Part shown: positions 41,268-50,997 of the stretch, piece after piece
How positions within the stretch are numbered: the first letter of the stretch is position 1
Layout of the letters: the number at the start of each line of letters is the position of its first letter
DNA from: Brevundimonas guildfordensis
Lineage (GTDB): Bacteria; Pseudomonadota; Alphaproteobacteria; Caulobacterales; Caulobacteraceae
Direction of reading: 5' to 3'
Assembly: GCF_014836405.1 (NCBI RefSeq)
Contig: NZ_JACSQU010000002.1
Location: forward strand, 186,001-250,000
Length of the DNA stretch: 64,000 nt
Notes under the pieces: generated by a model
Databases searched by the model: none
What the model was told of the DNA's origin: nothing
What the model saw: only the letters and a program-made list of their open reading frames with translations
Program-made: the position numbers and the translations under genes

Positions 41268-42383
41268 ATGGCGGCCGATCCCCGCATCTTCATCCGACAG
41301 CGCGCCGCCGAACTGGGCTTCGGCGTGTGCCGCTTCGCCTCGGCCAGCGAGCCGTGGAGCGCGGGCGAACGTCTGGCCCACTTCGTCGACGCGGGCCGCC
41401 ACGGCGACATGGGCTGGATGGAGACGACGCTGGAGCGCCGCGCCCATCCCACCGCCATGTGGGAGGGGGCCCGAACCGCCATCGTCCTGGGCATGAACTA
41501 CGGCCCCGACGAAGACCCCCGACCTGAGCTGGAGGCGGCGTCGGCGGGCTACATCTCCGTCTACGCGCGCGGCGACGACTATCACGAGGTCATCAAGGGG
41601 CGGCTGAAGATCCTGGCCGGTCAGATCGCTGCGCGGCTCAAGCAGGAGGTCAAGGTCTTCGTCGACACCGCCCCCCTGATGGAGAAGCCGCTGGCCCAAC
41701 GCGCGGGGCTGGGCTGGCAGGGCAAGCACACCAATCTGCTCAGCCGCACGCACGGCAACTGGCTGTTCCTGGGGACCATCCTGACCGCCGCCGAGATCGA
41801 GCCGGACGAGGCCGAGAGCGAGCACTGCGGCCGCTGCAGCGCCTGTCTGGACGCCTGTCCGACGAAGGCCTTTCCGGCGCCGTTCCAGATCGACGCCCGG
41901 CGCTGCCTCTCCTATCTGACCATAGAATATGCGGGCGCCTGGCCGCGCGAGTTCCGCCTCGCCACGGGCAACCGCATCTATGGCTGCGACGACTGCCTCG
42001 CCGCCTGCCCGTGGAACAAGTTCGCGCAGGAAGCCTCGGAGACGCGGCTGCAGGCGCGCGATGTGCTGAAGTCGCCGCCGCTGACGGATCTGCTGGCGCT
42101 GGACGATCCCGCCTTCCGCGCCCTGTTCACCAAGAGCCCGGTCAAGCGCATCGGCCGCGACCGCTTCCTCCGCAACGCCCTCTATGCGGCGGGCAATTCG
42201 AGCGACGCCGCCCTGGTCGCGCCGGTCGAGGCCTTGCTGGACGACCCTGCGCCCGTGGTGCGCGGCGCGGCGATCTGGGCGCTGTCGCAACTCGCGCCCG
42301 AGCGGTTCGCGATCGAGCGGGCGGCGCGTCTGGCGAGCGAACCGGACGATGACGTCAGAAGCGAATGGATCTCCGACGCTTGA
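41268..42383 (+). CDS. queG: Epoxyqueuosine reductase QueG
   Basis: This 371-residue cobalamin-dependent iron-sulfur enzyme carries out the last step of queuosine synthesis in tRNA. Two Fe4S4 motifs are visible: HCGRCSACLDACPTKAF (near residue 185-200) and GCDDCLAACPWN (near 240). The N-terminal DUF1730 domain has RIFIRQRAAELGFGVCRFA. The C-terminus has HEAT-like repeats (PAPVVRGAAIWALSQLAPERFAIERAA). It follows the GST gene by 25 bases on the same strand, so a two-gene unit is likely. Confidence 0.96.
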   Translation: MAADPRIFIRQRAAELGFGVCRFASASEPWSAGERLAHFVDAGRHGDMGWMETTLERRAHPTAMWEGARTAIVLGMNYGPDEDPRPELEAASAGYISVYARGDDYHEVIKGRLKILAGQIAARLKQEVKVFVDTAPLMEKPLAQRAGLGWQGKHTNLLSRTHGNWLFLGTILTAAEIEPDEAESEHCGRCSACLDACPTKAFPAPFQIDARRCLSYLTIEYAGAWPREFRLATGNRIYGCDDCLAACPWNKFAQEASETRLQARDVLKSPPLTDLLALDDPAFRALFTKSPVKRIGRDRFLRNALYAAGNSSDAALVAPVEALLDDPAPVVRGAAIWALSQLAPERFAIERAARLASEPDDDVRSEWISDA

Positions 42384-42386
42384 GTT

Positions 42387-43367
42387 TCAGTCGACGTCGA
42401 AGGCCAGCAGCAGCGTCTTCTGCGCCGGGTTGGCGTTGTCGTCGGACAGGATGTAGAGGCGCACGCCCCCGCTCTCGGCCTGGCCCATCGCTTCGGCCGC
42501 GATTCCCTCGAAATTGTCGGTCAGCCCCGGCAGCTTCAGCTCGATCAGCGCCGGCCCCAGCGCGCCTTCCGCATCCATGCGGCGCACGCGGGCGCGCACG
42601 TCGAAGGGCGGACGCCATGAGCGTTCTACGGCGAACCAGCCGTCGCCGCGCGGATCGCGCTCAAGGGCCGTCAGGCGCCAGCTGTCGCCGGGCGCGCTCG
42701 GCCGGGTCACGACGCGGCAGCCTTGCGTCGAACAGTCCCACACGCCGCCGCCTTCGCCGCCGACGCGCCAGCCGCCGGGCGCGGCCGCCAACGCCTCCAT
42801 GCCCTCGTTCAGGGGAAAGTCCGCCGTCGGGTGCGGCCGCGGCTGCGGCCGGGCGCGAAGGGCGTCCAGCCGGCCATAGCTCCAGATGCGGTGTTCGCGC
42901 TCGAAGCTGACCAGCACCTCGCCGTCCTCGGTCAGGGCCAGCCCTTCGGCGTCGCCCATGCGTTTCTCGGCGATCGGTTCGCCGTCGGTCAGAGTCAGTC
43001 GCCGCACCCGCAGGTCGTGCAATCCGACCAGCCGCCCCTCTGCGTCCAACTCCAGCCGCCCGCGAACCAGATCGCCGGCGTCGGACACGGCGACGAAGCC
43101 GCCGTCGCCCGTCAGCTTCAGGTCCGACAGGCCGTGCAGGCTGGAGACGGGCGCGGCGACCAATTGCACCCCGCCGGCATAGCGCACGCCCTTGGCCAGC
43201 CTGGCGCCGCCCGGCCAGCCCAGGCTCACCTGCCGCGTCGAACCGCCTGCGGGCGACCAGCCGTCGGCCGTCGCCTCCGGAGTCCAGGGATGAGAGGTCG
43301 CCGCCGCCCCGGCGCAGGCGGCCAGGGCGAGGGAGATCAGGGCGGCGACATAGAGGCGCCGGTTCAC
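42387..43367 (-). CDS. Esterase-like-activity-of-phytase family lipoprotein
   Basis: This 326-residue protein has a leader with a lipobox (ALAAC, near residue 18). The mature beta-propeller-like domain has [67 protein letters not shown] and [10 protein letters not shown], typical of PF13449 (esterase-like activity of phytase). The function is uncertain. Its start overlaps the cobT end by four bases (ATGA), implying translational coupling to cobT, which is an odd functional pairing. Confidence 0.85.
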   Translation of the reverse strand: MNRRLYVAALISLALAACAGAAATSHPWTPEATADGWSPAGGSTRQVSLGWPGGARLAKGVRYAGGVQLVAAPVSSLHGLSDLKLTGDGGFVAVSDAGDLVRGRLELDAEGRLVGLHDLRVRRLTLTDGEPIAEKRMGDAEGLALTEDGEVLVSFEREHRIWSYGRLDALRARPQPRPHPTADFPLNEGMEALAAAPGGWRVGGEGGGVWDCSTQGCRVVTRPSAPGDSWRLTALERDPRGDGWFAVERSWRPPFDVRARVRRMDAEGALGPALIELKLPGLTDNFEGIAAEAMGQAESGGVRLYILSDDNANPAQKTLLLAFDVD

Positions 43368-45247
43368 GCCGCGCGCTTGTGCGAGGGCCGTCCCGCCCTG
43401 GCGCTGACGGCCTTGGGCTCGGCCTCGAACAGTTCGGCCAGCTTTTCGGTCATCGCGCCCGCCAACTGCTCCACATCGACGATGGTCAGGGCGCGGCGGT
43501 ACCAGCGGGTCACGTCGTGGCCGATGCCGATGGCCAGAAGTTCGACCGAGCTGCGCGTCTCGATCTTCTCGATCACCTGGCGCAGGTGCTTGTCCAGATA
43601 GAGGGCGGCGTTGGCCGACTGCGTCGAATCATCGACCGGCGAACCGTCCGAGATGACCATCATGATCCGCCGCGCCTCGGGCCGGGCCAGCAGGCGGTCG
43701 TGGGCCCATTCCAGCGCCTCGCCGTCGATGTTTTCCTTCAGCAGGCCCTCGCGCATCATCAGGCCCAGGTTCTTCTTGGACCGGCGCCAGGGCGCGTCGG
43801 CGCTCTTGTAGATGATGTGGCGCAGGTCGTTCAGGCGGCCGGGGTTGGCGGGCTTGCCCGCGCTGATCCAGGCCTCGCGGCTCTGGCCGCCCTTCCAGGC
43901 GCGAGTGGTGAAGCCCAGGATCTCGACCTTGACCCCGCACCGCTCCAGCGTCCGGGCCAGGATGTCGGCGCAGACCGCCGCCACCATGATCGGCCGCCCG
44001 CGCATCGAGCCCGAGTTGTCCAGCACCAGCGTCACCACCGTGTCGCGGAACGGGCTTTCGCTCTCCATCTTGAACGACAGGGGGCTGGTCGGGTCGGTGA
44101 TCACGCGGGTCAGGCGCGCCGTGTCCAGCATCCCTTCCTCAAGGTCGAACATCCAGCTGCGGTTCTGCTGCGCCAGCAGGCGCCTTTGCAGCTTGTTGGC
44201 CAGCCGCGACACGACGCTGCCCAGGGTCGACAATTGAGCGTCCAGCAGGGCGCGCAGCCGGTCCAGCTCCATCGGATCGCACAGTTCGGCGGCGTCGATG
44301 ACCTCGTCGAAGGCGGTGGTGAAGGCGTGATAGACCTCGACCGCCCGGCCGTCGTCCTGGGTCTGTTGATGGTTGGGGCGCTCGCCCTCGCTCAGTTCGG
44401 GGGCCTCTTCCTGTCCTTCGCCGTCCGGTTCGCCCGGCGTGCCGTCGGGGCGGGCCTGGCGATCGTCGTCGGCGGACTGATCGTCGGCTGAGCCGTCCAG
44501 CGACTCGCCGCCGTCGCCGCCGTCCTGTTCTTCCTGTTCGTCCGGTTCAGCCTCGTCCTGGTCAGGCTTTTCGGCGTCGTCCTCGCCCTCTTCCTCGGTC
44601 GAATCGCCGCCGTCGGCGTCGCCGGGGTCCAGCTCCAGCGCGCGCAGTAGGTCTTTCAGCCGCGCGCCGAAGGCCGCCTGATCGTCGCCGGACGCCGCCA
44701 GAGCGTCCAGTTCCGCGCCCGCCTTGGCCTCCAGCCCGGCGCGCACGCGGTCCAGCATCGTCTTGGCGCCGTCGGGGGAGGGCTCGCCCGTCATCCGCTC
44801 GCGCAGCAGAAGGGCGGCGGCCTCGGCCACTGGCACCTGCTCCGCCTCGGCGCGCAGGGCGCCCGACTTTTCCAGCCGGGTCAGCAGCGCCGACTCCAGA
44901 TTGCGTCGCACGCCCTTCAGTTCGCGCGCGCCGACGGCCTCGACACGGGCCTGTTCGACGGCGTCGAACACCTCGGCGGCGTTGATGTCGGTCGGACGCA
45001 GTCGCGCATCCAGGCCTGCGTCGTGATTGGCCAGGCGCAGCGCCAGCCGGTCGGCCTGACCGCGCAGGGCCGCGCTTTCGGGGCCGCGCGGATCGCGCGG
45101 CGGGTGCGGCAGGGTCAGGACGCCGCCGGACAGCCTCGGTCCGTCCGAGCCGAAACGCACCTCCAGCTCGGCCTGTTCGGCCAAGGCTCGCGCCGCGTGC
45201 GACAGGGCGCGTTTAAAGGTCTCGACGGGGGTCTCTGCGGCGGCCAT
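43364..45247 (-). CDS. cobT: Cobaltochelatase subunit CobT
   Basis: This 627-residue protein has three parts: an N-terminal helical domain ([21 protein letters not shown]), a long acidic linker rich in Asp/Glu/Gln (about residues 205-300), and a C-terminal vWA domain with the MIDAS motif DNSGSMRG (near residue 420) and [20 protein letters not shown]. Aerobic cobaltochelatase is CobN-CobS-CobT. CobT is the vWA adaptor of the AAA+ CobS motor that inserts Co2+ into hydrogenobyrinic acid diamide. The CobS gene is usually adjacent but is absent here. The start is taken at 45247 (MAAAETP) because the upstream six codons look spurious. Confidence 0.93.
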   Translation of the reverse strand: MAAAETPVETFKRALSHAARALAEQAELEVRFGSDGPRLSGGVLTLPHPPRDPRGPESAALRGQADRLALRLANHDAGLDARLRPTDINAAEVFDAVEQARVEAVGARELKGVRRNLESALLTRLEKSGALRAEAEQVPVAEAAALLLRERMTGEPSPDGAKTMLDRVRAGLEAKAGAELDALAASGDDQAAFGARLKDLLRALELDPGDADGGDSTEEEGEDDAEKPDQDEAEPDEQEEQDGGDGGESLDGSADDQSADDDRQARPDGTPGEPDGEGQEEAPELSEGERPNHQQTQDDGRAVEVYHAFTTAFDEVIDAAELCDPMELDRLRALLDAQLSTLGSVVSRLANKLQRRLLAQQNRSWMFDLEEGMLDTARLTRVITDPTSPLSFKMESESPFRDTVVTLVLDNSGSMRGRPIMVAAVCADILARTLERCGVKVEILGFTTRAWKGGQSREAWISAGKPANPGRLNDLRHIIYKSADAPWRRSKKNLGLMMREGLLKENIDGEALEWAHDRLLARPEARRIMMVISDGSPVDDSTQSANAALYLDKHLRQVIEKIETRSSVELLAIGIGHDVTRWYRRALTIVDVEQLAGAMTEKLAELFEAEPKAVSARAGRPSHKRAA

Positions 45248-45294
45248 GCGCCACACATAGACCATGCCGCGCCGGGGGGAAGGGGCGAGACGCC

Positions 45295-46044
45295 CTACTT
45301 GGCCTTCACCCTGACGTTCATCGCTCCGTTCGGCCCGGCCTTGACCTCGAAACGGCCGGTGGCGCGGATCAGGTCCGACAGCTTCACATGGCCGTAGGTG
45401 CGCTGGTCGAAGTCGGGATAGGCGTTCCGCAGCCGACTGCCGATGCCGCCCATCGCCACCCAGCCGTCGCCGTCTTCGTCCATGTCGGCGATGGCCTTGG
45501 CGATCAGCCGCCCGGCTTCGGACGGCTTGCGGCGCGCGGGGGCGGGGGGTGTCGCTGCGGCCTCGTCATTGATCTCGGGCGACGGGGCCGTCAGGTTTTC
45601 GGTATAGATGAAACGGGTGCAGGCCTGACGGAAGCTCTCGGGCGTCTTCTGCTCGCCGAAGCCGTAGACCGGGACGCCCTGTTCGCGGATGCGCGCGGCC
45701 AGGCGGGTGAAGTCGCTGTCCGACGACACCAGGCAGAAACCGTCGAACCGCCCCGAATGCAGCAGATCCATCGCGTCGATGACCAGGGCGATGTCGCCCG
45801 AGTTCTTGCCCTTGGTGTTCTGGAAGTTCTGCTGCCACTGGATCGCCCAGCGCGGCAGGACGTCGATCCAGCCCTTCAGCGATGGGTTGGCCGCATCGCC
45901 GTAGATGCGCCGCGCCGAGGCCTCGCCCAGGGTGGCGATTTCGCTAAAAAGCGCCTCTGCGATCCGGGCCGAGGCGTTCTCGCCGTCGATCAGCACGGCC
46001 AGGCGCGGGGCGCGGGCGGAAGGGATCAGGGCGTCGGTCGGCAT
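45295..46044 (-). CDS. NYN domain protein with OST-HTH/LOTUS domain (LabA-like)
   Basis: This 249-residue protein has an N-terminal NYN/PIN-like nuclease domain ([20 protein letters not shown], then [41 protein letters not shown]), with the conserved acidic residues for metal binding. A linker leads to a C-terminal OST-HTH/LOTUS domain ([51 protein letters not shown]). Such proteins are thought to be RNA-binding or RNA-cleaving regulators. The ATG at 46044 (MPTDALIP) is preferred since the frame upstream is Pro/Ser-rich noise. It lies upstream of cobT with a gap of 47 bases on the same strand. Confidence 0.88.
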   Translation of the reverse strand: MPTDALIPSARAPRLAVLIDGENASARIAEALFSEIATLGEASARRIYGDAANPSLKGWIDVLPRWAIQWQQNFQNTKGKNSGDIALVIDAMDLLHSGRFDGFCLVSSDSDFTRLAARIREQGVPVYGFGEQKTPESFRQACTRFIYTENLTAPSPEINDEAAATPPAPARRKPSEAGRLIAKAIADMDEDGDGWVAMGGIGSRLRNAYPDFDQRTYGHVKLSDLIRATGRFEVKAGPNGAMNVRVKAK

Positions 46045-46111
46045 GCAGGCTCCAGCGAGGGACGGCGACGGCTGAAGGCTCGCCCTCCCGGCCCTTGGGG
46101 TCAACCACAAA

Positions 46112-46144
46112 GCAAAACGGCCGACGGGTCGCCCCGCCGGCCGT
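46112..46144 (-). terminator. Intrinsic terminator of the M16 peptidase gene
   Basis: On the minus strand ACGGCCGGCGGGGCGACCCG pairs across to CGTCGGCCGT, followed by TTTTGCTTTG. It lies 26 bases after the M16 stop codon at 46171 and before the start of the NYN gene, so it separates the two transcription units. Confidence 0.75.
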
Positions 46145-46170
46145 CTCGTTCAGGTCTGGATCGAAGCGGC

Positions 46171-49026
46171 TTACTGGGCCGGCTTGGGCGCCTCGGCGGC
46201 GCGCACCTCGACCGGCAGGCCCAGGGCGTCCAGCTGCGGCTTGACCACCGAGGCGTCGCCGACCACCACCCAGACGAAGCTGTCGGGCGTGATCGCGGCG
46301 CGGGCGGCGGCGTCCATCTGCTCGGCCGTCAGGGCGTTGATGCGGCCCGCCAGCGTCTCCTGATAGTCGTCCGGGCGGCCGTACAGGGCGTTCGAACGCA
46401 GGGCGTTCAGCACCTGGAACGACGTCTCATAGCTGCCCGACAGGCCGCGCGTGTCGCCCAGGACGGTGCGCTCGCGCTCGGCCGCCGTCACGCCGTCGGC
46501 GGCCAGGAAACGCTCGTACTGACCGATCAGGGCGGCGATCGACTCGCCGGTGCGGTTGGCCTGGACCGGGGCGTTGACGATGTAGGGCGAGCGGTTCTGC
46601 AGGGTGCTGACGTTGCCGCGCACCCCGTAGGACCAGCCCTTGGTCTCGCGCAGGTCGGCGTTGATCCGCGACAGGAAGTCGGCGCCCAGGACCGTATTGG
46701 CCGTGGTCAGGGTCAGCAGGTCGTCCGTGCCCGACACCGGCAGCACCTGGCCGCCATAGATCAGCGACTGCGGCGACTGCGGACGGTCGATCAGGACGAT
46801 CCGGGCCGAGGTCTGCGGCAGGGCGGCGTCGAACGCCTTGGTCCCCTTGGCCGCCGACGGCGCGCGCCAGTCGCCAAAGGCGGCTTCAAGCTGAGGCTTC
46901 AGCTCGGCCAGCGGCAGGTCGGACACCACGAACAGTTTGGCGTTGTCCGGACGGATCCAGCGGGCGTGTTCGGCCATCAGGTCGTCGCGCGACAGGCTGC
47001 GGATCACCGCCTCGTCGCCCGTGCCGCTGAACGAACGGCCATAGGGGTGATTCTCGCCATAGATCAGCGGCGGCAGGGCGCGGCCGGCGAGGGCGGCCGG
47101 CTGCGTCTTCTCATTGGCCAGGCCCGCCAGGCGGGTGGCGCGCAGGCGCTCGATCTCGGCCGGGGCGAAGGCCGGGTTGCGCACCACGTCCGACAGCAGG
47201 GCCAGCGACGGCTGCAGGTTGGTGGTCACCGCCGACAGATTGGCCACCGTACGGTCCATCGAGGAGCCGACGGAGACGCTGGCGCCCAGACGCTCCTGCG
47301 CCTCGGCCAGGGCCTTGGAATCGCGCGTCGTCGTGCCTTCCTGCATGACGTTCAGCATCAGGGTGTGGGCGCCCAGACGGTCCGCGCGGTCGGCGGCGAC
47401 GCCGGCGTCGAACTCCAGCGCCACGCGGGTCACCGGCACGGTGGTCGAGCGGGCGTAGACGATCTGGACGCCGTTCGACAGGGCGGCGCGCTCCACCGCC
47501 GGGAAGACGACGTTGGACACCTGGCCGATGGCGGGGGCGGCGTCGCGGGCGACGCGCTGGATCGGCTCGGCCGGGGTTGGGGTCGCGCCCGACGGGGCGG
47601 CGGCGGCCTCGACATAGGCCTCACGCTCGCCCGGCATGACGATCTGGCTGTAGACGGGGCGGCTCAGCCACTTGCGCATGGCCGCCTGGACCTGGGCGGG
47701 AGTCACCGCCGCATAGGCCGCCAGCTCCTTCTTGTAGAAGTCCGGATCGTTGGAATACAGCTGACCCTCGGCCAGGACCGAGGCCTTGCCGTTGGCCATT
47801 TCCAGCCCCTGGATGCGCTGCGAGGCGTAGCGCGTCACCACCCGGTCGATCTCGTCCTGGGTCGGGCCGTTGGCGATCAGGTCGGCCAGCACCTCGTCCA
47901 TGCGCTTGGCCACGGCGTCGGCGTCGGCGCCCGGCTTGACCATGGCGGAATAGCTGAACATGCCGAGGCGCTGGAACGTCTGGTTATTGGCCGAGACGCC
48001 CGATGCCGTCTGCTCGTCGCGCACCAGGACGTTGTCCAGACGCGAGCTGGCCAGGCCTCCCAGCACCGAGGCGCCGACGCTCAGCGGCACGGAGTCCGGA
48101 TCGCCCAGGCCCGGCACGGCCCAGGTGCGGCTGATGCGGGTCTGGGCCACGCGGTCGTGCAGCACCTGCTCGACCGGCGCCGCCAGGGTCGGCACGGGGG
48201 CCGCCGCCGGGGTGTTGACGGGGCCGCGCGCGATGGAGCCGAAGTATTTCTCGGTCAGCTCGCGAGCCTTGGCTTCATTGATGTCGCCGGACAGGACCAG
48301 CACGGCGTTGTTCGGGCCGTAGTTCTGGCGGAACCAGTCGCGCACCGTCTCCATGCTGGCGGAGTCCAGATCGTCCATTGAGCCGATGGTCGAGTGGCGA
48401 TAGGGGTGACCCTCGGGGAACAGGGCTTCCAGCGTGGCGTAATAGGTCATGCCATAGGGCTGGTTGTCGCCCTGGCGCTTCTCGTTCTGGACGACGCCGC
48501 GCTGCAGATCCAGCACCTCCTGGCTGACCTGACCCAGCAGATAGCCCATGCGGTCGGATTCCAGATAAAGCGTGTACTCCAGCGCCGGGGTCGGCACCGT
48601 CTGGAAGTAGTTGGTGCGGTCGAACCAGGTCGTGCCGTTCAGGCCCGTGGCGCCCGCCGCGTTCATCGTCTGGATGTGGCTGGAGGGCGAGTTCTCCGAC
48701 CCGCCGAACATCAGGTGCTCGAACAGGTGGGCGAAGCCGGTCGACCCCTTGGGTTCATCCTTGGATCCGACGTTGTACCAGACCGACACCGCCACGACGG
48801 GCGCCTTGCGGTCCTCGTGCACCAGCACGGTCAGGCCATTGTCCAGCTGGAAGCGCTGCCACGGAATGTCGACGCGGGCGATCAGCTCGGACACCGGGGC
48901 GCCGCGCAGGGGTTGGGCCTGGGTTGCTGTAATCGCGGAGGCGGCGGTCGCGACGGGCGCGGCCAGAACAGGCGTGCTCACGGCCAGAAGGGCGGCGAGG
49001 GCTACGGAAGAGGCGGCAAGGCGCAT
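46171..49026 (-). CDS. Secreted M16 family zinc metallopeptidase, two-domain (pitrilysin/MPP-like)
   Basis: This 951-residue protein has a signal peptide (LAVSTPVLAAP, cleaved near residue 25). The N-terminal M16 unit carries the inverted zinc motif HLFEHLMFGGSEN (HxxEH), with the third Glu ligand further on, in the region RGVVQNEKRQGDN. The second half repeats the fold without the motif, as in M16B/pitrilysin pairs. It degrades peptides, probably in the periplasm. The start at 49026 is preferred over 49098 since it places the leader at the N-terminus. An 18-base palindrome lies about 80 bases upstream. Confidence 0.94.
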   Translation of the reverse strand: MRLAASSVALAALLAVSTPVLAAPVATAASAITATQAQPLRGAPVSELIARVDIPWQRFQLDNGLTVLVHEDRKAPVVAVSVWYNVGSKDEPKGSTGFAHLFEHLMFGGSENSPSSHIQTMNAAGATGLNGTTWFDRTNYFQTVPTPALEYTLYLESDRMGYLLGQVSQEVLDLQRGVVQNEKRQGDNQPYGMTYYATLEALFPEGHPYRHSTIGSMDDLDSASMETVRDWFRQNYGPNNAVLVLSGDINEAKARELTEKYFGSIARGPVNTPAAAPVPTLAAPVEQVLHDRVAQTRISRTWAVPGLGDPDSVPLSVGASVLGGLASSRLDNVLVRDEQTASGVSANNQTFQRLGMFSYSAMVKPGADADAVAKRMDEVLADLIANGPTQDEIDRVVTRYASQRIQGLEMANGKASVLAEGQLYSNDPDFYKKELAAYAAVTPAQVQAAMRKWLSRPVYSQIVMPGEREAYVEAAAAPSGATPTPAEPIQRVARDAAPAIGQVSNVVFPAVERAALSNGVQIVYARSTTVPVTRVALEFDAGVAADRADRLGAHTLMLNVMQEGTTTRDSKALAEAQERLGASVSVGSSMDRTVANLSAVTTNLQPSLALLSDVVRNPAFAPAEIERLRATRLAGLANEKTQPAALAGRALPPLIYGENHPYGRSFSGTGDEAVIRSLSRDDLMAEHARWIRPDNAKLFVVSDLPLAELKPQLEAAFGDWRAPSAAKGTKAFDAALPQTSARIVLIDRPQSPQSLIYGGQVLPVSGTDDLLTLTTANTVLGADFLSRINADLRETKGWSYGVRGNVSTLQNRSPYIVNAPVQANRTGESIAALIGQYERFLAADGVTAAERERTVLGDTRGLSGSYETSFQVLNALRSNALYGRPDDYQETLAGRINALTAEQMDAAARAAITPDSFVWVVVGDASVVKPQLDALGLPVEVRAAEAPKPAQ

Positions 49027-49103
49027 GGTGTTTGGTCCCCAACGGATCATGTCGGGGCGGACCTTAGCCGCGTAAACGCGTCCCGCAACGCGGCACATGG
49101 CTC

Positions 49104-49121
49104 CATGAACGATTGTTCATG
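49104..49121. promoter_or_regulatory. Palindrome upstream of the M16 peptidase
   Basis: CATGAAC-GATT-GTTCATG has perfect 7-base arms. It sits about 78 bases upstream of the M16 start and 18 bases past the end of the Lrp-type gene. There is no T-run on either strand, so it looks more like an operator than a terminator. Confidence 0.45.
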
Positions 49122-49138
49122 TTCGGAGCGAGCGCGCC

Positions 49139-49396
49139 TCAGGCGCTCTTGCTGGGCAGGAAGGGCGAGAAGGTGATGACGGTGAAGGTGTCGCGGATGT
49201 GCGGACGCGTCTGCACCTGCTTGGTCACGAACGTCCCGATGTCGGCGTCCTTGGGCAGTTGGAACTTGGCCAGCAGATCGTGCTGGCCCGAGGTCGAATA
49301 GACCTCGCTCACATTCTCGACATTGTCGACCAGATCGGCCGCAACATCGTTGGCGTAGCCCAACTCGCATTTGATGAAGACGAAAATGGCGGTCAT
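49139..49396 (-). CDS. Stand-alone Lrp/AsnC ligand-binding (RAM) domain protein
   Basis: This protein of about 85 residues matches only the C-terminal RAM/ACT-like domain of Lrp/AsnC regulators: AIFVFIKCELGYANDVAADLVDNVENVSEVYSTSGQHDLLAKFQLPKDADIGTFVTKQVQ. It has no helix-turn-helix, so it cannot bind DNA alone. Stand-alone RAM proteins bind amino acids and are thought to form octamers or to pair with full-length Lrp proteins. Starts at 49399 and 49396 are both in frame. 49396 gives better spacing to the GAAGG site. Confidence 0.85.
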   Translation of the reverse strand: MTAIFVFIKCELGYANDVAADLVDNVENVSEVYSTSGQHDLLAKFQLPKDADIGTFVTKQVQTRPHIRDTFTVITFSPFLPSKSA

Positions 49397-49449
49397 CATG
49401 GCCTTCAAGCCTCCCGTTCAAGCGGAGGTCTCTAGCGGATGGAGACGAC

Positions 49450-50289
49450 ATGGGTAAGGCTTTGTCGCCCGAGGCGACGCATAACGAACGGGCCGCGGCC
49501 TATGAGGCGGCCTATAACAACCGCGCCCGCGTGCCGGGCCACCCCGCCATTCTGGATCGCTGGCGCAAGGATTCGCTGCGGGTGATCGACGCCCGCCGCC
49601 CCGAAACCCTCGAATACGGCCCGTCCGAGCGCCAGAAGATGGAGTGGTTCGACGCCGGGCCCGGCGCCCCGGTCGCCGTCTTCATGCACGGCGGCTACTG
49701 GCAGGCGCTGGACCGGGGCTGGTTCGCCTGGGTGGCGCCCGCCCTGCTGGAGCATGGGATCAGCGTCGCCGTGCCGGGCTATGATCTGGCGCCGGGCGTC
49801 TCGGTCGGAAAGATCATCAGCCAGATGCGCAGCGCGACGGAGTTTGTTCGCGCCCGCAGCGGCAAGCGGCCGCTGGTGTTCGGCCATTCGGTCGGCGGCC
49901 ATATGGCGGCGGGCATGCTGTCGGAGGGCCGGGCGCGGGCGGCGCTGGCGATCTCGGGCGTGTTCGATCTGGAGCCGCTGGTCCACACCTCGCTGAACGA
50001 GGCGCTGAAGCTGGACGCGCCGGTCGCGCGCGCCCTGTCGCCGATCCACTGGCCCGCGCCGAACGGGGCGACGCCAGGCGGCACGACGCTGGACTGCTGG
50101 GTCGGCGGAGCGGAGAGCAATGAGTTCGTCCGCCAGAGCCGAGAGATGGCCGCCGCCTGGGGCGGCAAGGGCGCCGACACCCATGTCGAGATCGTCGACG
50201 GCGCCGACCACTTCACCGTTCTGGATCCTCTGGCCGATCCGAACAGCCCGATGGTCAAGCGTCTGGTGGAACTGGCGACCGCCGAATAG
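49450..50289 (+). CDS. Alpha/beta-hydrolase, kynurenine formamidase (arylformamidase)-like
   Basis: This 279-residue hydrolase has the oxyanion-hole motif HGGYW (near residue 80), a nucleophile elbow GHSVGGHMAAG (Ser near residue 155), the downstream Asp and a His in DGADHFTVLD. The HGGYW motif, the N-terminal NERAAAYEAAYNNRARVPG and overall length are typical of metal-independent arylformamidases that convert N-formylkynurenine to kynurenine. The kynA gene for the preceding step lies 44 kb away at 5469-6311. A generic esterase of the same family is the alternative. It begins about 54 bases from the divergent RAM-domain gene. Confidence 0.75.
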   Translation: MGKALSPEATHNERAAAYEAAYNNRARVPGHPAILDRWRKDSLRVIDARRPETLEYGPSERQKMEWFDAGPGAPVAVFMHGGYWQALDRGWFAWVAPALLEHGISVAVPGYDLAPGVSVGKIISQMRSATEFVRARSGKRPLVFGHSVGGHMAAGMLSEGRARAALAISGVFDLEPLVHTSLNEALKLDAPVARALSPIHWPAPNGATPGGTTLDCWVGGAESNEFVRQSREMAAAWGGKGADTHVEIVDGADHFTVLDPLADPNSPMVKRLVELATAE

Positions 50290-50319
50290 GCTTCGGTCTC
50301 AGGGCCGTAAGGAGTTTTC

Positions 50320-50994
50320 ATGCGTCACGACCGCCTCGCCGTGCTGACCGCCATCGAGACGCAAGGGGTGGTGCCCGTCTTCTACCACCCCGACGCCGAG
50401 GTCTGCGCCGAAGTCATCCGCGCCTGCGCGCGCGGCGGCGCGCGAGCGGTGGAGTTCACCAATCGCGGCGATTTCGCCTGGGAGACGTTCACCGCCTTGT
50501 CGAGGGAGTTCGCCCGCGCGGACCCTGACATCGTCCTGGGCGTCGGCTCGATCCTGGATGCGGCGACGGCGGCCCTCTATCTGGCGTCGGGCGCGCGGTT
50601 CGTGGTCAGCCCGTGTCTGGTTCCCGAGGTGGCCCAGGTCTGCAATCGCCGCATGATCGCCTATGCCCCCGGCTGCGGCTCGGTGCGCGACATCTCCGAG
50701 GCGCAAGGCCTGGGCTGCGAGATCGTCAAACTGTTCCCCGGCGCCGCGGTCGGCGGGGCGGACTTCGTCAAGGCGGTGCTGGGGCCGATGCCGTGGACCA
50801 AGATCATGCCGACAGGCGGGGTCGACCCGGACGAAGCCTCCATCCGGCACTGGTTCGGCGCGGGCATCGTCGCGGCGGGCATGGGGTCCAAGCTGATCAC
50901 CAAGGCCGCCATCGAGGCCAAGGACTGGGCGGGGATAGAGGCCCAGGTGCGCCGGACGGTCGAGACGATCGCCGCGTTTCGAAAAAACGGCTGA
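50320..50994 (+). CDS. eda: 2-dehydro-3-deoxyphosphogluconate / 4-hydroxy-2-oxoglutarate aldolase
   Basis: This 224-residue class I aldolase has the catalytic Glu in ARAVEFTNRGD (near residue 46) and the Schiff-base Lys in EIVKLFPG (near residue 137). VGSILDAATAALYLASGARFVVSP and KIMPTGGVDPDEASIRHWFGAG are family segments. It cleaves KDPG to pyruvate and glyceraldehyde 3-phosphate, completing the Entner-Doudoroff pathway whose other genes are at 59889-64000. The motif APGCGSVRDISEAQ differs from the more usual PGVxTPTE, so substrate preference (KDPG versus hydroxyoxoglutarate or an analogue) is not settled. It follows the hydrolase gene by 30 bases. Confidence 0.8.
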   Translation: MRHDRLAVLTAIETQGVVPVFYHPDAEVCAEVIRACARGGARAVEFTNRGDFAWETFTALSREFARADPDIVLGVGSILDAATAALYLASGARFVVSPCLVPEVAQVCNRRMIAYAPGCGSVRDISEAQGLGCEIVKLFPGAAVGGADFVKAVLGPMPWTKIMPTGGVDPDEASIRHWFGAGIVAAGMGSKLITKAAIEAKDWAGIEAQVRRTVETIAAFRKNG

Positions 50995-50997
50995 CCT

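Noticed and set aside
45388..48381. A 997-residue plus-strand open frame
   Set aside because: It is antisense to the M16 peptidase and the NYN gene. Its Gly/Arg/His/Gln-rich composition reflects high GC content.
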